A stretch of 64,000 bases of DNA from Melieria omissa (GCA_963971225.1 OZ020270.1:74664432-74728431), one strand, 5' to 3'; shown: positions 42,777-53,313, numbered from the stretch's first letter. Numbers and translations: made by a program. The notes: generated by a model from the sequence alone, not told the origin.

Positions 42777-45700
42777 TTAAATATTTTGGTAATTGAATTG
42801 ACGTTTTACTTGGGATTTGTAGTATCTAGTATTTCTTCTATTAGATGTATCTATTGTATAATTACCTTCTTTATTGAAACTGTTAAGTTCTTTGTATTTT
42901 GGTTTGCATTTAGGTATTTCTCTATTACAAACAACATTTTCTAATTCATTAAATTCATTATTTCTATCTTTATTTAATTGGTTGATTTTAGCTATTTTAT
43001 TTTGTTCGTATTCCGTACTGAGTTCTTGAATGTAGTTTTTATCAAAGTTTTTTATTATAAAATCAATGGGCCTTTTCTTCGTTGTTGTGTGAATCGTGTT
43101 ATTATAGGTTATAAATATTTTAAATAGTTTGTCGTCTAATTCAAGAGTTTTGTTTAATTTATCAACTTCCATTAAGCGCATGTGTTCGTTTAATGTTTCG
43201 TGCAGTCTCTCAATATCAGAGTTACCAGTTTTTAAAAATGGTGTTGTTCTATGTGCTTTTATATTTTGTTCGTTTAGAAATAGTTCCACTGCACTATGCA
43301 GAATACAACGTTCATTATCGAATACAAGTTTATTCATTATTCCTAAGAACTGTGTCCTCTGCTTTAACGCATGTAATATAGAGATCCAAGTTCTGTCGTT
43401 TAATTTGTGAAAAGTCGCATATTTTGAAAATTTGTCTATCGTTGTTAGGTACATACTATTCCTACAGGGGTACCATATATCTATGTGAACAATGTCGTTA
43501 AAATGTGTTGGACTTTCAGTAACCTGATACGGAATTTTGATAGGGTGTCTATCATGTTTTGCTATTTTACATGTCTCACAATTGTTTATAACTAAAGTAA
43601 TCAATTGAAACATCCTTGGAAAAAAGAATTTGTCCTTTAACTCAAAAAAAATTTCTTTAATACCTCTGTGGTTATTCCTTAAGTGTTCATTTTTAATGAT
43701 TGTCAACATTTCATTCTTATCAGTAATATCAATCAGTTTTATATGAGATCTGTATACGGTTAAGTTATTTTTCTTAAAGCGCTCAACGTACAAATCTTGA
43801 AATTTCAAAAATAATTCATCATCATCGCAAAAAATACACATGAATCCTTTGTCAATTAAGATTCTTTCCATAAACGCTTCTAAATTTGAGTCTTTGGTTA
43901 CAGTTATATGATTTTGACACTTCGGTCGTGGTCGTGGTCCCCATATTGTAAATAAATTTGATTTTTATAAGAATTTATACTTTTACGTGTGATAAAAATA
44001 TAACTCAAATTATCTTCTATTGCGCTATGAATTGTAGCGTCTGTGGAACGAATATCTAAGTCTTCGCAATCGTTTTCACTACTGTTCTCATTGTTAAATA
44101 TAGCTACATTTTCAGCATTTTGTTCTCTTTGTAAGAATCTGCTTAACGCATCTGCCACCGTATTATCCTTTCCTTTTATATGCGTTATTTCAAAATCGTA
44201 TTCATTAAGTTGGATTTTCCACCTTTGGAGCTTCATATTCGGTTCTTTAATATTATGTAGCCAAATGAGTGGCTTATGATCTGTTTGGATAATAAACTTT
44301 CTACCATAGAGATACATTCGAAAATGCTTTACAGACCAAACAATTGCAAGCAATTCTTTCTCAATAGTGGAATATCGAATTTCATGATCGCATAAAGTTC
44401 GCGAAGCATAACAAATAGGGTGGTTATTTTGACTTAAAACAGAGCCAATTGCGAATTGCGAAGCATCAGTTGTTTAAATAAATTTGTTTGTGAAATCCGG
44501 CGGTTGCAATACAGGTTCACTTGTAATTAATTTCTTTAGATTATTAAACGCGTTTAAATAATCTCTGTCCATAACGTCAAGTGCAATATTGTGTTTTAAA
44601 AATTTTATTATTGGATATGCTACTTTTGCGTAGTCTGGTATAAACCTTCTATAAAATCCGGTAATGTCCAGGAATTGTCTTATTTCTTTTTCATTGGTTG
44701 GGGGTTTCATACACTGAATTACTTTAATTTTGGAAGGATCAGGCTTAATTCCCTCTCGTGACACAATATGGCCTAAATATTTCGTACTTAATGCGGCAAA
44801 GTGACATTTGTCAATTTGAATTTTTAAATTGTATTCACGAAGTTTGCTGAAAATTTTTTGTATCGAATCGACATGTTCTTGGAAACTTCCTGAAAAAATT
44901 AATATGTCGTCCAGATACACAACGCAAGTTTTATTTATGAAATCCTTCAAAACCGCGTTAATTAACCTCTGAAATGTTGCAGGTGCTGTCTTCAAGCCGA
45001 ATGGCATACGAGTAAATTCGTAATGTCCGTCCGCAGTTGAAAAAGTAGTTTTGGCTTGATCGTCAGGGTGGACTTCGATCTGATGGAAGCCTTTTGCCAA
45101 ATCAATTGTGCTGAAATAAGAACATTTGCCCAGCTTGTCAAAAATATCTTCCATATTAGGGATAGGAAATTTATCGTCCACCGTCTGTTCATTCAATTTC
45201 CGGTAGTCAATGACTATCCTCCACTTAGGCTTCCCGCTACTATCAATTTTTTTGGGACAACCCACAAAGGAGAGTTGTATGGACTGGCACTTGGTACTAT
45301 AATTTTTTGATCTAGCATTTCTTTTATTTGTCTGTCCACTTCTTCGCGATGTATAACCGGATATCTATAAAGTTTACTATATATGGGTGTATCAGTACGT
45401 GTGATAATTTAATGCTTTATAACGTTTGTGAAAGATAATGTATCCCCATCCTTGTAAAAAAGATCTTTGTTAGAGTTTAAAATTACTTTTAGAGTTTTTT
45501 TATCTTTATAATTTAAGTGTTCCGCAAACAGATTTTGCAGAGGTTTGTTATTTTCTTCGCATGTGAATATTTTTAATGAGTCGTGTTTTAAATAATTTTC
45601 AGCAGATAGTTCTTCTTCTGCATTGAAGAACATTGGCAATGATGTATTTGCTGTTATTAATTTTCTATTTTTATAATCAAGTGTTATTTCTAGGTTAAGC

Positions 45701-45960
45701 AAAATATTATTGCCAATAATTCCATCGAACTCTTTGTGAAACAAAAATTCAATGAATTCAACGTACGTGTTTGGCTTCTTAAACTCTTCAAATAAGGGTA
45801 CACTGTATTTTTTGCTTGTTGATATATTGCGATTCAAAACTTTTAATGTAACGCTAGCTGTACTTACTATCCACTTAGGATTACAAAGATTTGGGTTTAT
45901 AATACTAAATTCAGCACCTGTATCTACAATAAACCTGAGCTTTTTTATTGGGGTATTTAC
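42777..45960 (-). pseudogene. Gypsy C pol
   Basis: The protease begins near 45960 with LRFIVDTGAEFSII (DTG near 45930). Register changes near 45410 and in a 7-A run near 45250 precede RT (IDYRKLNEQT, IDLAKGFHQIEV, catalytic YLDD near 44915). An in-frame TAA near 44475 separates RNase H (TDASQFAIGSVLSQ, EKELLAIVW, TDHKPLIWL). A further break near 43880-43905 precedes the integrase (42777-43871). The integrase has HLRNNH...CETC, HIDIWYP, FDNERCILH and the Glu of SDIERLHETLNEH, so the DDE triad is kept. Few lesions, some in homopolymers, so sequencing error is possible. Confidence 0.88.
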
Positions 45961-45962
45961 GA

Positions 45963-46799
45963 TTATATAGGGTAGTCCTCTAGGCCGTCCTCCTGAAAAT
46001 TTGGGCCAGTTTGATTAACACTTATTTCCATTGGCTCGACGTCATCGTTACCATAAACATGGTTGCGACTACTTGCGTTATTGTAAAAACCTTCATTGTT
46101 ATTATTGCGTTGCACTGAATGATTTGCTGAAATGTTATCAGTTCTGTAATAGTTATTGTTAGCTCTACTTCCTTGATTAGCGTTGTTAAATGTTCGTCTA
46201 GTTTGCACCGAATAATTTTGCTGACGCGTATTGCAATCGCGCATTTGTTGTTGTTCATTTCTACGCTCAAATTGGTTATTTGATTGTCTTTGTTGTTGTG
46301 TGTTTCTATCATAGGTTTGTAAGTTTTGATTTGAATATTGCATATTGTTGTTAAAAAAATTTTTTTGATTGTTACTGTATTTTAAATAACCATTAGTTTT
46401 AATTATTTCATAGGCCTCTCTTAAACTAGCAGGATTACGACTAACAATAATGCTTTTAACGGGTTCTGGCAAACCGTGTTTAAATGAGTGCATTGCAATT
46501 CTCGCATTGCTACTAGCTTCAAAAGTACGGTTGTTCCCCTTAAAATATAAGGCGTTATTCAACCGGCACAAATAAGTGTTTAATTTGTTGCTTTTTCTGG
46601 CATAACCAACAATTTTATCTTTTATAAGTCCCAACAGTAATTGTTTATAAATATCATCGAATGAATCAAGAATAGGAACCATTGAATCAATGCGTTCCAA
46701 AAAATTTATTAAACCATTCCTGTCCCGATCATACTGTGCAATACTACTTAGGTTAGATGAAATAATTTTAAATCTAGTATTAGTATCCACGTTTTCCAT
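45963..46799 (-). CDS. Gypsy C gag
   Basis: 278-residue ORF from ATG 46799 to 45963. The N-terminal half is capsid-like (NGLINFLERIDSMVPIL, SFKHGLPEPVKSII). The C-terminal half is very rich in Asn and Gln (NNQ, QQQ runs) and lacks Cys/His knuckles, as in the 17.6/297 group. Shorter than usual: the sequence jumps from KDKIVGYARKSNKL to NTYLCRLNNAL, suggesting an in-frame deletion. The pol frame overlaps its end. Confidence 0.85.
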   Translation of the reverse strand: MENVDTNTRFKIISSNLSSIAQYDRDRNGLINFLERIDSMVPILDSFDDIYKQLLLGLIKDKIVGYARKSNKLNTYLCRLNNALYFKGNNRTFEASSNARIAMHSFKHGLPEPVKSIIVSRNPASLREAYEIIKTNGYLKYSNNQKNFFNNNMQYSNQNLQTYDRNTQQQRQSNNQFERRNEQQQMRDCNTRQQNYSVQTRRTFNNANQGSRANNNYYRTDNISANHSVQRNNNNEGFYNNASSRNHVYGNDDVEPMEISVNQTGPNFQEDGLEDYPI

Positions 46800-46984
46800 G
46801 GTTGTCTTCTTCTGCTATCAGTCCGTCCTCTTTTTAGTGGTATGTTTTCTAATTTGGTATATTGGTGAAGTTGTTGATGATTTTGCAGTAGTACAGTACA
46901 GTCGCTTGATCGTTATGTTGATTTGTTGTCTTTCGATGGTCAGGTGGTGAAGCTGTTGTGGGTGTTATATATTTGTTGTTGTTG

Positions 46985-47184
46985 NNNNNNNNNNNNNNNN
47001 NNNNNNNNNNNNNNNNNNNNNNNNNNNNNNNNNNNNNNNNNNNNNNNNNNNNNNNNNNNNNNNNNNNNNNNNNNNNNNNNNNNNNNNNNNNNNNNNNNNN
47101 NNNNNNNNNNNNNNNNNNNNNNNNNNNNNNNNNNNNNNNNNNNNNNNNNNNNNNNNNNNNNNNNNNNNNNNNNNNNNNNNNNNN
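46985..47184. other. Assembly gap (200 N)
   Basis: Exactly 200 ambiguous bases between TTGTTG and TGCATG, in the leader of Gypsy C upstream of gag. Real length unknown. Confidence 0.99.
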
Positions 47185-47290
47185 TGCATGTCTGCACTGA
47201 ATTGTTTGTATTTGATTTTGATGATTTTCTCATCTAATTTTGACCGATTTTAACTGAACGTCTTCGGTTCGACTTAAGTCCGACTGCGCC

Positions 47291-47517
47291 AATTATAAAA
47301 TAGGTTCGATGCTGTTTCAACAATCTTTATTTTCGAACTGAACTCCTTACAATTTCCATTTTCTTCTCTAAGCAGTAGTTACATTAGTATTAGTAGTTGG
47401 TTGAACTTAGTTGTTATACATGTAGTTATAATTGTTATAGTATTTGTAGTAGTAATATTAATAGTAATAGTTAGAAATAGTAGTAGTTAATAAGGGTTGC
47501 CAGATTATAATATAGCT
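47291..47517 (-). repeat. Gypsy C 5' LTR
   Basis: 227 bp with only about three differences from the other LTR, so this insertion is younger than Gypsy A and B by LTR divergence. The primer site overlaps its inner edge at 47280-47291. Confidence 0.92.
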
Positions 47518-47736
47518 ATATGTACATATTCTATTCTGAGATAATTTCTTTATTGTGTGGCACGAGTTTACAATTTGTATGGAACAGAATAGAAGTAAAG
47601 GGTTTAGGGTGGGGGGGGGGGGGGCCGGAGGTAACTACCACCGGGCCCTGATATCCTCTTGACGGCCCTGCAATCCGACCATTAGTTTACAAGTTACAGT
47701 GCTTTAATTGACACTACTTTTGAGTTTTCAAAAAAA

Positions 47737-48786
47737 ATGAATTCAAAGCAATTCCGTGTGCTGATTTATCATTGTTTTTTAATGAAAAAAAATACTGTTC
47801 AATGCCAGGAATGGCTTGAAAAACATTATTCGGACTCTGCTCCATCAAAAAGAACCATTTGTTATTGGTATGCCGAATTCAAACGTGGTCGTACAGACAC
47901 CGATGACATTCCATCTACTGGGCGGCCAAATGACGCTGTTATTCCGGAAAACGTTGAAAAAACACTGAAAATCATTATGTCCGACCGTAAAGTGAAAGTG
48001 GGGGAGATTGCTGACATTCTAAAGATATCAGCAGGCAGTGTACACACCATAATACACGAACATTTGGTTATGAAAAAGGTGTTTTCGAAATGGGTGCCGC
48101 GTTTACTCACACCGGAGCAAAAACAACAACGAATCGATGATTCAAAGAGCTGTTTGGACATGTTTACGCGCAACAAGTCGGAGTTTTTGCGTCGGTACAT
48201 CACAATGGATGAAACATGGATCCACCATTTCACTCCAGAGTCAAATCGGCAGTCTGCTGAGTGGCATGCAACCGGTGAAAGCCGCCCAAAGCGTCCAAAG
48301 GCACAAACATCGGCTGGCAAGGTTATGGCGTCAGTATTTTGGGATGTGCACGGAATAATATTCATCGACTATCTTGAGAAAGGGAAAACAATCAATAGCG
48401 ACTATTATATAGCGTTGTTGGAACGTTTGAAAGAAGAAATCGCGATTAAGCGGCCCCATATGAAGAAGAAAAAAGTGTTGTTACACCAAGGCAATGCACC
48501 GTGTCCCAAGTCGATGAAAACGATGGCAAAAATGCATGAATTGGGCTTCGAATTGCTTCCTCATCCCCCGTATTCTCCAGATCTGGCCCCCAGCGAATAC
48601 TGGCTCTTCGCAGACCTCAAAAAGATGCTCCGTGGTAAGAGATTTGGCTCAAATGATGAAGTAATCGCCGAAACTAACGCCTATTTTGAAGGCAAAGCAA
48701 AATCGTTCTACAAAGGCGGTATCGAAAGATTGGAAAAGCGTTGGAATGATTGTATCTCCCTAAAAGGGGACTATTTTGATGAATAA
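47737..48786 (+). CDS. Mariner transposase, second catalytic Asp lost
   Basis: 349-residue uninterrupted ORF, the usual length for mariner transposase. The N-terminal HTH pair covers residues about 1-110 (WLEKHYSDSAPSKRTICYWY, GEIADILKISAGSV). WVPRLLTPEQK linker. The DD34D core has MDETWIHHF with the first Asp and HPPYSPDLAPSEYWLF with the third. Between them the block that should hold the second Asp reads HQGNAPCP: Gly (GGC at 48490-48492) replaces Asp, and the following His is Pro (48505-48507). The protein can probably fold and bind ends but should not cut. Closest to the irritans/SETMAR-like group. Confidence 0.93.
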   Translation: MNSKQFRVLIYHCFLMKKNTVQCQEWLEKHYSDSAPSKRTICYWYAEFKRGRTDTDDIPSTGRPNDAVIPENVEKTLKIIMSDRKVKVGEIADILKISAGSVHTIIHEHLVMKKVFSKWVPRLLTPEQKQQRIDDSKSCLDMFTRNKSEFLRRYITMDETWIHHFTPESNRQSAEWHATGESRPKRPKAQTSAGKVMASVFWDVHGIIFIDYLEKGKTINSDYYIALLERLKEEIAIKRPHMKKKKVLLHQGNAPCPKSMKTMAKMHELGFELLPHPPYSPDLAPSEYWLFADLKKMLRGKRFGSNDEVIAETNAYFEGKAKSFYKGGIERLEKRWNDCISLKGDYFDE

Positions 48787-48869
48787 AAACGAATTTTGGC
48801 AAAAAAATGTGTTTTAATTAGTTAGTCACACATATTATTGAACGAAGTGTTACGTTATGACAGTAGGGT

Positions 48870-49040
48870 TAAATACCCATCGCCCCATTCCCTCTTCCGA
48901 AAGATATGATTAAATGGTAGGTTCGTACCAAGTTTCATTGATGTACGACTTACAGTTCTGCTGCATAAAAAATGTGCTACGCCCCTTGTTCAACGCCCAT
49001 CAAATTTTAACAGTAGAATGACACATCTATAAAACGTCGG
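48870..49040. repeat. Dispersed repeat, copy 2
   Basis: Second copy of the non-coding repeat at 9985-10220 (CGCCCCATTCCCTCTTCCGAAAGATATGATT, GGTAGGTTCGTACCAAG, AGTAGAATGACACATCTAT). Same orientation, with an internal CGCCCCTTGTTCAACGCCC block. Confidence 0.65.
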
Positions 49041-49045
49041 TACAC

Positions 49046-49740
49046 CATTGAATTGTCTGCGCATAAGCCATAAGGCCACCGATTGCAGAACTCGTCACTG
49101 CAGTAAATGTAACAAAAAACATAACACACTACTGCATCTATCAGAGCCAACCAAGGCCAGTAACCAGCCAGGTCCCAACTCCAAGCAGGAAGTGCTGGTC
49201 GAGAGAACCCACCAACAGCCTTCAGCACTGCTGAAGGCATTTTCGCCAAACCAGGGGTATGTTCTGCTCAGCACCGCCATCATAAGAATAGCTACGATCC
49301 ATGGTGATTTCGTCAACTGCAGAGCAATACTGGATTCTGGATCACAAGTAAATTTAGTGACGGAAAGATTGGCGAAGAAACTGAACCTGCAGCTGCAGCC
49401 ATCTCCATTGTGGATAGAGGGTATTGGTAGAAGCATCAATAATTTCAACGTGGCCCTCAGCGCTTTTGTCATGCCCCGGATCATTTCAGCCCAACAAACT
49501 CAGTGTCTGAATACTTCAGACTGCCCGATTCCACGAAACAAAAATTTAGCTGATCCGGACTTTTTAGCCCAAATTACGTTGATCTATTAATCGGGGCAGA
49601 ACTATACCACAGCCTTCTGTCAATAGGCCAAATTAAATTGGCTGAGGGATTGCCGAATCTGCAGAATACGGTTTTCGAATGGATATGCAGCGGCAAAATT
49701 TACGGTGGAATCTGGCGGCTGGAGGAATTCCCAGAGAACA
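49046..49740 (+). pseudogene. BEL fragment: zinc knuckle and protease
   Basis: Starts inside a Cys/His knuckle (CLRISHKATDC, CSKCNKKHNTLLH). The aspartic protease follows with CRAILDSGSQVNLV near 49325 (intact DSG). A one-base register change near 49570 leads to VDLLIGAELYHSLL and NTVFEWICSGK before a stop at 49747. Truncated at the N-terminus. Confidence 0.85.
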
Positions 49741-50011
49741 AGGATTAATTTACGGATGCAGAGAGAAAATGCGAGGAATCATTTGCCCAACACACCAAGT
49801 GCAATCAAATGGGGCGATTTGTCGTGAAAATTCCGTTTAATGAAGACCCAGCAGCTCTTGGCGAATCCATGCAGATGGCAAACAATCGATTTTTCAGCCT
49901 AGAACGTCGCCTGTCAAAAAACCCAATGATGAGAGAAATGTACATTAACTTCATGCGGGAATACGAACATCTCGGACACTACGTGACTCCTCACTACGTT
50001 GTGCCACATCA

Positions 50012-51520
50012 CCGTAGGCACACAATTGGAGCGTATGAGCGTATGGGCGTATGGGCGTATTGCGTTGTCAAATTAAATTTCATGTATTTCAATGAAAGCG
50101 CACACAATTGACGACGTAAGCGTATGAGCGTAAAAACGTCGTACGCTCACTTAGATCTATTTCTATTTTTTACGCCGCGTATGGGCGTATTCGTGTATAT
50201 TCGTGTATTCGTATACTCATTCGTGTACGACACGACCTCAGCAGCGCGCGTATACCACTGCCGTATACATAGCGCCAGCAGCGCAGCGATGAATTTATAC
50301 GTTGCTGCTCACGCTGGAATTGTGAGCAAGGCAACGTGTGAACTAGGGATCGCAATTTTTTGCCATTTTGCGATCCCGGGATTTTCGGGATTGAAAAGTC
50401 AAATCCCGGGATCCCGGGATTTAATCCCGGGATTCATATAACAATGTTTTTAATAAAACAATTTTCCCGAATTGCATAAATACTTGTTTATAATATATTT
50501 ATCATAAAAATGGACACATTTTAATCACATTTGGGTAGTTTCAAGATTTTTTATCTTGAATTTAATCACATTTTGTTTAACCCTTCAATTGCCATGTCCA
50601 AAATAGTGAAAAAGAAAATTTTCTTTTTAAATAAAAGAGCTTAGATACGTTTGGATAAGACAAAAAAATACATAAAAAATGTTTAAACTACCCTCATTTT
50701 TATATTGAAAGAAACCACACAAACTCGCACTGCTTTAGTTACGCGTGAAACAAATGAATAAATTTTACAAGTACTACTAATTGACTTTGCTATACAAGTG
50801 TTAGAATTTTAAAATAAAAACCTATGTGGTAGGAAAACAAATATTAAGCATCTGTCACCTACAGGTGACACTGGGAATTGGAGAGTTAACTTAAAAGTTT
50901 TTCATTTGACATTTAACTTCAGTTTCATAGCATTTTGTTTTATCCAAAAATGACACTTAAACATAACTTATTACTTTGCAACCGATGTATCATAAAGTGC
51001 ATATATATGCATATTTGATCAAAAAAATAAAATAGTTAATTTGTTTGTGCTTTTAGTTTTACTTCGATTATTTCGATAAAAAATTAAGCGTTTTGATTAA
51101 CTAAAAACTGAGATCTTAAAAATACAAAGGCATTAAGTGTTTTGTTCTCTTATCTAGAGCGAAATTTATTTCAAATGAACCCTGCTGAAGAGAAACATCC
51201 TTCAGATTCAACACTTGTTGGTTGAATGCTTAGTAAATAATCATAAGCCTTTTGCTAAAGACGCACTCTATCCCCTCCCTTCTCCCTCAAATAAGGAATT
51301 GGGTTTTTGTGCCTTAAAATTTATTTCATTTGAACTTTGAAGCATCTTTTGCAATCCCGAAAATCCCGGGATAAAAGAATTTGAATCCCGGGATTTTCGG
51401 GACTGGAAAAAGTCCGGGATCCCGGGATCCCGGGATTGCGATGCCTAGTGTGAACGTATTTTGACAGCGTATTTACGCCGTACGCCCATACGCTCATACG
51501 CTCCAATTGTGTGCCTACGG
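50012..51520. mobile_element. TIR element with 3-bp duplication in BEL
   Basis: Inverted ends CCGTAGGCACACAATTGGAG / complement, pairing over about 40 bp and continuing into repeated GCGTATGGGCGTAT units. The 3-bp duplication TCA (50009-50011 and 51521-51523) is supported by the restored BEL frame. Three-base duplications are typical of PIF/Harbinger, but TCA and the CCG start are not typical, so the class stays open. No ORF. Contains a hAT at 50344-51447. Confidence 0.85.
50344..51447. mobile_element. Non-autonomous hAT with GGGATCCC arrays
   Basis: Ends TAGGGATCGCAA / TTGCGATGCCTA with the 8-bp duplication GTGTGAAC at 50336-50343 and 51448-51455. Both subterminal regions carry repeated CCCGGGATTTTCGGGA and ATCCCGGGAT palindromes. 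The middle is AT-rich and non-coding. Confidence 0.92.
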
Positions 51521-52302
51521 TCACGGTGTAACCAAATTGGACAGCACAACAACAAAGTTAAGAGTTGTCTTCGATGCGTCCGCAAAAACGTCAAGCGGGG
51601 TTTCACTCAACGACATCATGCACAATGGGCCAGTCGTACAAAGCGAATCAACATCCATCTTATTGCGCTTTAGAAGGTCACGATTCGTCTTCACAACGGA
51701 CATCGAGAAGATGTATCGTCAAATATTGATTGATCCAAGCGACGAACAATGCCAAATCATCATCTGGAGAGAGTCAGCGCAGGACGAGTTGTGCTATTAC
51801 AAACTAAAAACAGTAACGTATGGAACAAGAGCAGCACCCTACCTAGCAACCAAATGTCTGCAGACTTTTGCAAAAGATCATGCAGTGCAGTTCCCACTCG
51901 GGGCAGATACTCTAAGCAAGGACTTCTACGTCGATGACGGTCTGAGTGGTTCAGACAGCCTGATTGAAGCAATAGCAGCAAAAGAACAACTCATTAAGAT
52001 TCTAGCGACAGCTGGTTTTAGACCACGAAAGTGGTGTGAAAATCATGCAAAATTACTTCAAGGCTTACCTCTGGAGGATCAAGATGTAGACTTAGACATT
52101 AGCAACGACTCACATAATACAGTGAAAATCTTAGGTCTTACATGGCTGCCAAAATCGGATGAATTTTGCATCAAAACAAACCGGGCTGTCGATGGGAAAA
52201 TAACGAAAAGGACAGTGACGTCTGACTTGGCACACATTTTTGGCCCATTGGGATTAATGGCTCCGGTGGTAGTTAAGGCCAAAATGTTTGTCCAAATATG
52301 AA

Positions 52303-52372
52303 TGATAAAAACGAATTTTGGCAAAAAAATGTGTTTTAATTAGTTAGTCACACACATTATTGAACGAAGTGT
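52303..52372 (+). mobile_element. Mariner 3' terminus, second copy
   Basis: About 70 bp nearly identical to 48781-48850 (AAAAACGAATTTTGGC, TTAGTTAGTCACACA, ATTGAACGAAGTGT), followed by TA. It has no 5' end and abuts the truncated BEL RT, so it is a relic or the scar of a deletion. Confidence 0.85.
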
Positions 52373-52429
52373 TAAACATATTCATATAGACTTATGTTCT
52401 TCTATGCAAACAAACAAGAGTGAGGTTGA

Positions 52430-52620
52430 TGTGCTCCTGTGTGTAAAGTCAATTTAGATAAGCCCAGACTTTTGTTATTCCGAGAATGGTGTTGTTACGA
52501 TCAACAGGGTGTTGGTGAGGATGATGTACTTTGGATCACTAAGCTATTTTTTGGGGCATTGCTGAGTACAGCATACAAGAATAATGAACGTTTTCGTATT
52601 ACAGTGGATGTCCTGTATAA
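52430..52620 (+). CDS. Exon-like ORF of unknown function
   Basis: After a stop at 52427 the frame reads KVNLDKPRLLLFREWCC, GEDDVLWITKLFFGAL and LSTAYKNNERFRI up to the pogo-like insertion at 52602. Removing that element gives a stop two codons later. The composition looks like a real globular protein and not transposon-derived, but I do not recognise it and it has no upstream exon here. It may be a host exon or pseudogene fragment. Confidence 0.35.
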
Positions 52621-53313
52621 CGAACTTTCCATTTAACGAGTTTTCGATTTAAGGTACGGCCAAATTTTTTCCATTGATGGTTCTATATTACGAACAAAAG
52701 TTTGATTTGCTATTCGATATAACGAATATTTATGTTGTTTTTCACCATTCGATTTGTTTTTATTTTAGCATTCACATTCTTTACAATCACAATGAATGTT
52801 TGTTGTTTTTGTTATCTTTCAAATTTACGTCAAGCTACCAACATTTTCAAATTCTATTTGTATGCATTGCTGATCATTTTCACAGGATTGGTTTTGCGTT
52901 CGGTCGGCTTTTTTCTTTTAAAAATTAAAATTTCAATAATCAATCAAGAGAAAGTGCCATTCAGAAAAGTTTACTTGGGGTAAGGAGGCAATCGCGCATC
53001 GAAAATTTTTTTCACTGTACACACATAGCCATATTTGTTTTGTGAAAATGCTGGAATAAAACAAGATATTTGTTCAACCTTCTGTTCTTTGCTCAAAATT
53101 GCGTTCGCTGTCCTTTGGCGTCATGAAGGCCCCAATCAAACGGTTATATTATACAGTCCCTGTTCATCGAATTATGACCGATGAAAAATTTTCAAAATTT
53201 CTACTTTAATCATCGATAAAACAAAAACTAATCAAGTAAAAATAACAAATGAGGTATCAACTTATTCGTTGGAAAGTTTTGCACCAAGATATATAAATTA
53301 TAGTTTGTAATTT

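Larger units (their letters stand above)
42244..47517 (-). mobile_element. Ty3/Gypsy element C (17.6/297-like)
   Basis: Minus-strand element with 227-bp LTRs (42244-42470 and 47291-47517) and ATAT duplications (42240-42243 and 47518-47521). On the sense strand the LTR starts AGT/AGC and ends AATT. Next to it lies a TGGCGCAGTCGG primer site (47280-47291), a tRNA-Ser-type site that I recall from the 17.6/297 group. A GGGTGGAGG polypurine tract lies at 42471-42479. Gag has no zinc knuckle, pol is complete in domains but frame-broken, and there is no env. 200 Ns lie in the leader. Confidence 0.92.
39400..47670 (+). mobile_element. hAT element with three nested insertions
   Basis: Ends CAGGCCCGACGAGAGG (39400) and CCTCTTGACGGCCCTG (to 47670), imperfectly inverted. 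Perfect 8-bp duplication CAATCCGA at 39392-39399 and 47671-47678. Own sequence is about 1.6 kb and encodes a transposase (40207-42082). Inserted within it: a solo LTR of Gypsy A (39651-40046), a truncated Jockey LINE (40876-41815) and Gypsy C (42244-47517). Confidence 0.9.
39280..48850 (+). mobile_element. Irritans-type mariner split by a hAT nest
   Basis: Left end ACTTTCGTTCAATAATGTGTGTGACT at 39280 with TA before it. Right end is the complement (TCACACATATTATTGAACGAAGTGT), ending 48850 with TA after it. The first ~120 bp (to 39399) and the remaining ~1.18 kb (from 47671) are separated by a hAT element bounded by the duplication CAATCCGA. Without the insertion the mariner is about 1.3 kb, the normal size. 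It encodes one long but catalytically altered transposase. Confidence 0.88.
49046..52298 (+). mobile_element. BEL/Pao fragment, interrupted
   Basis: No LTRs. Plus-strand coding for gag knuckles, protease and the first part of RT, split by a TIR element at 50012-51520. The left end joins a dispersed repeat; the right end joins a mariner terminus at 52303. It is from a different BEL family than 1321-9648. Confidence 0.88.
49809..52298 (+). pseudogene. BEL fragment: reverse transcriptase
   Basis: First part 49809-50011 (GRFVVKIPFNEDPAALG, EHLGHYVTPHYVVPHH). After the 1.5-kb insertion the frame continues from 51521 (GVTKLDSTTTKLRVVFDASA, DIEKMYRQILIDP, catalytic YVDD near 51930, LGLTWLPKSDEFC). 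Ends AKMFVQI at 52299, where foreign sequence begins. Removing the insertion and one TCA rejoins the frame exactly. RNase H and integrase absent. Confidence 0.88.

Noticed and set aside
46923..47237. ORFs across the N run
   Set aside because: They consist mainly of undetermined residues from the 200-N assembly gap.
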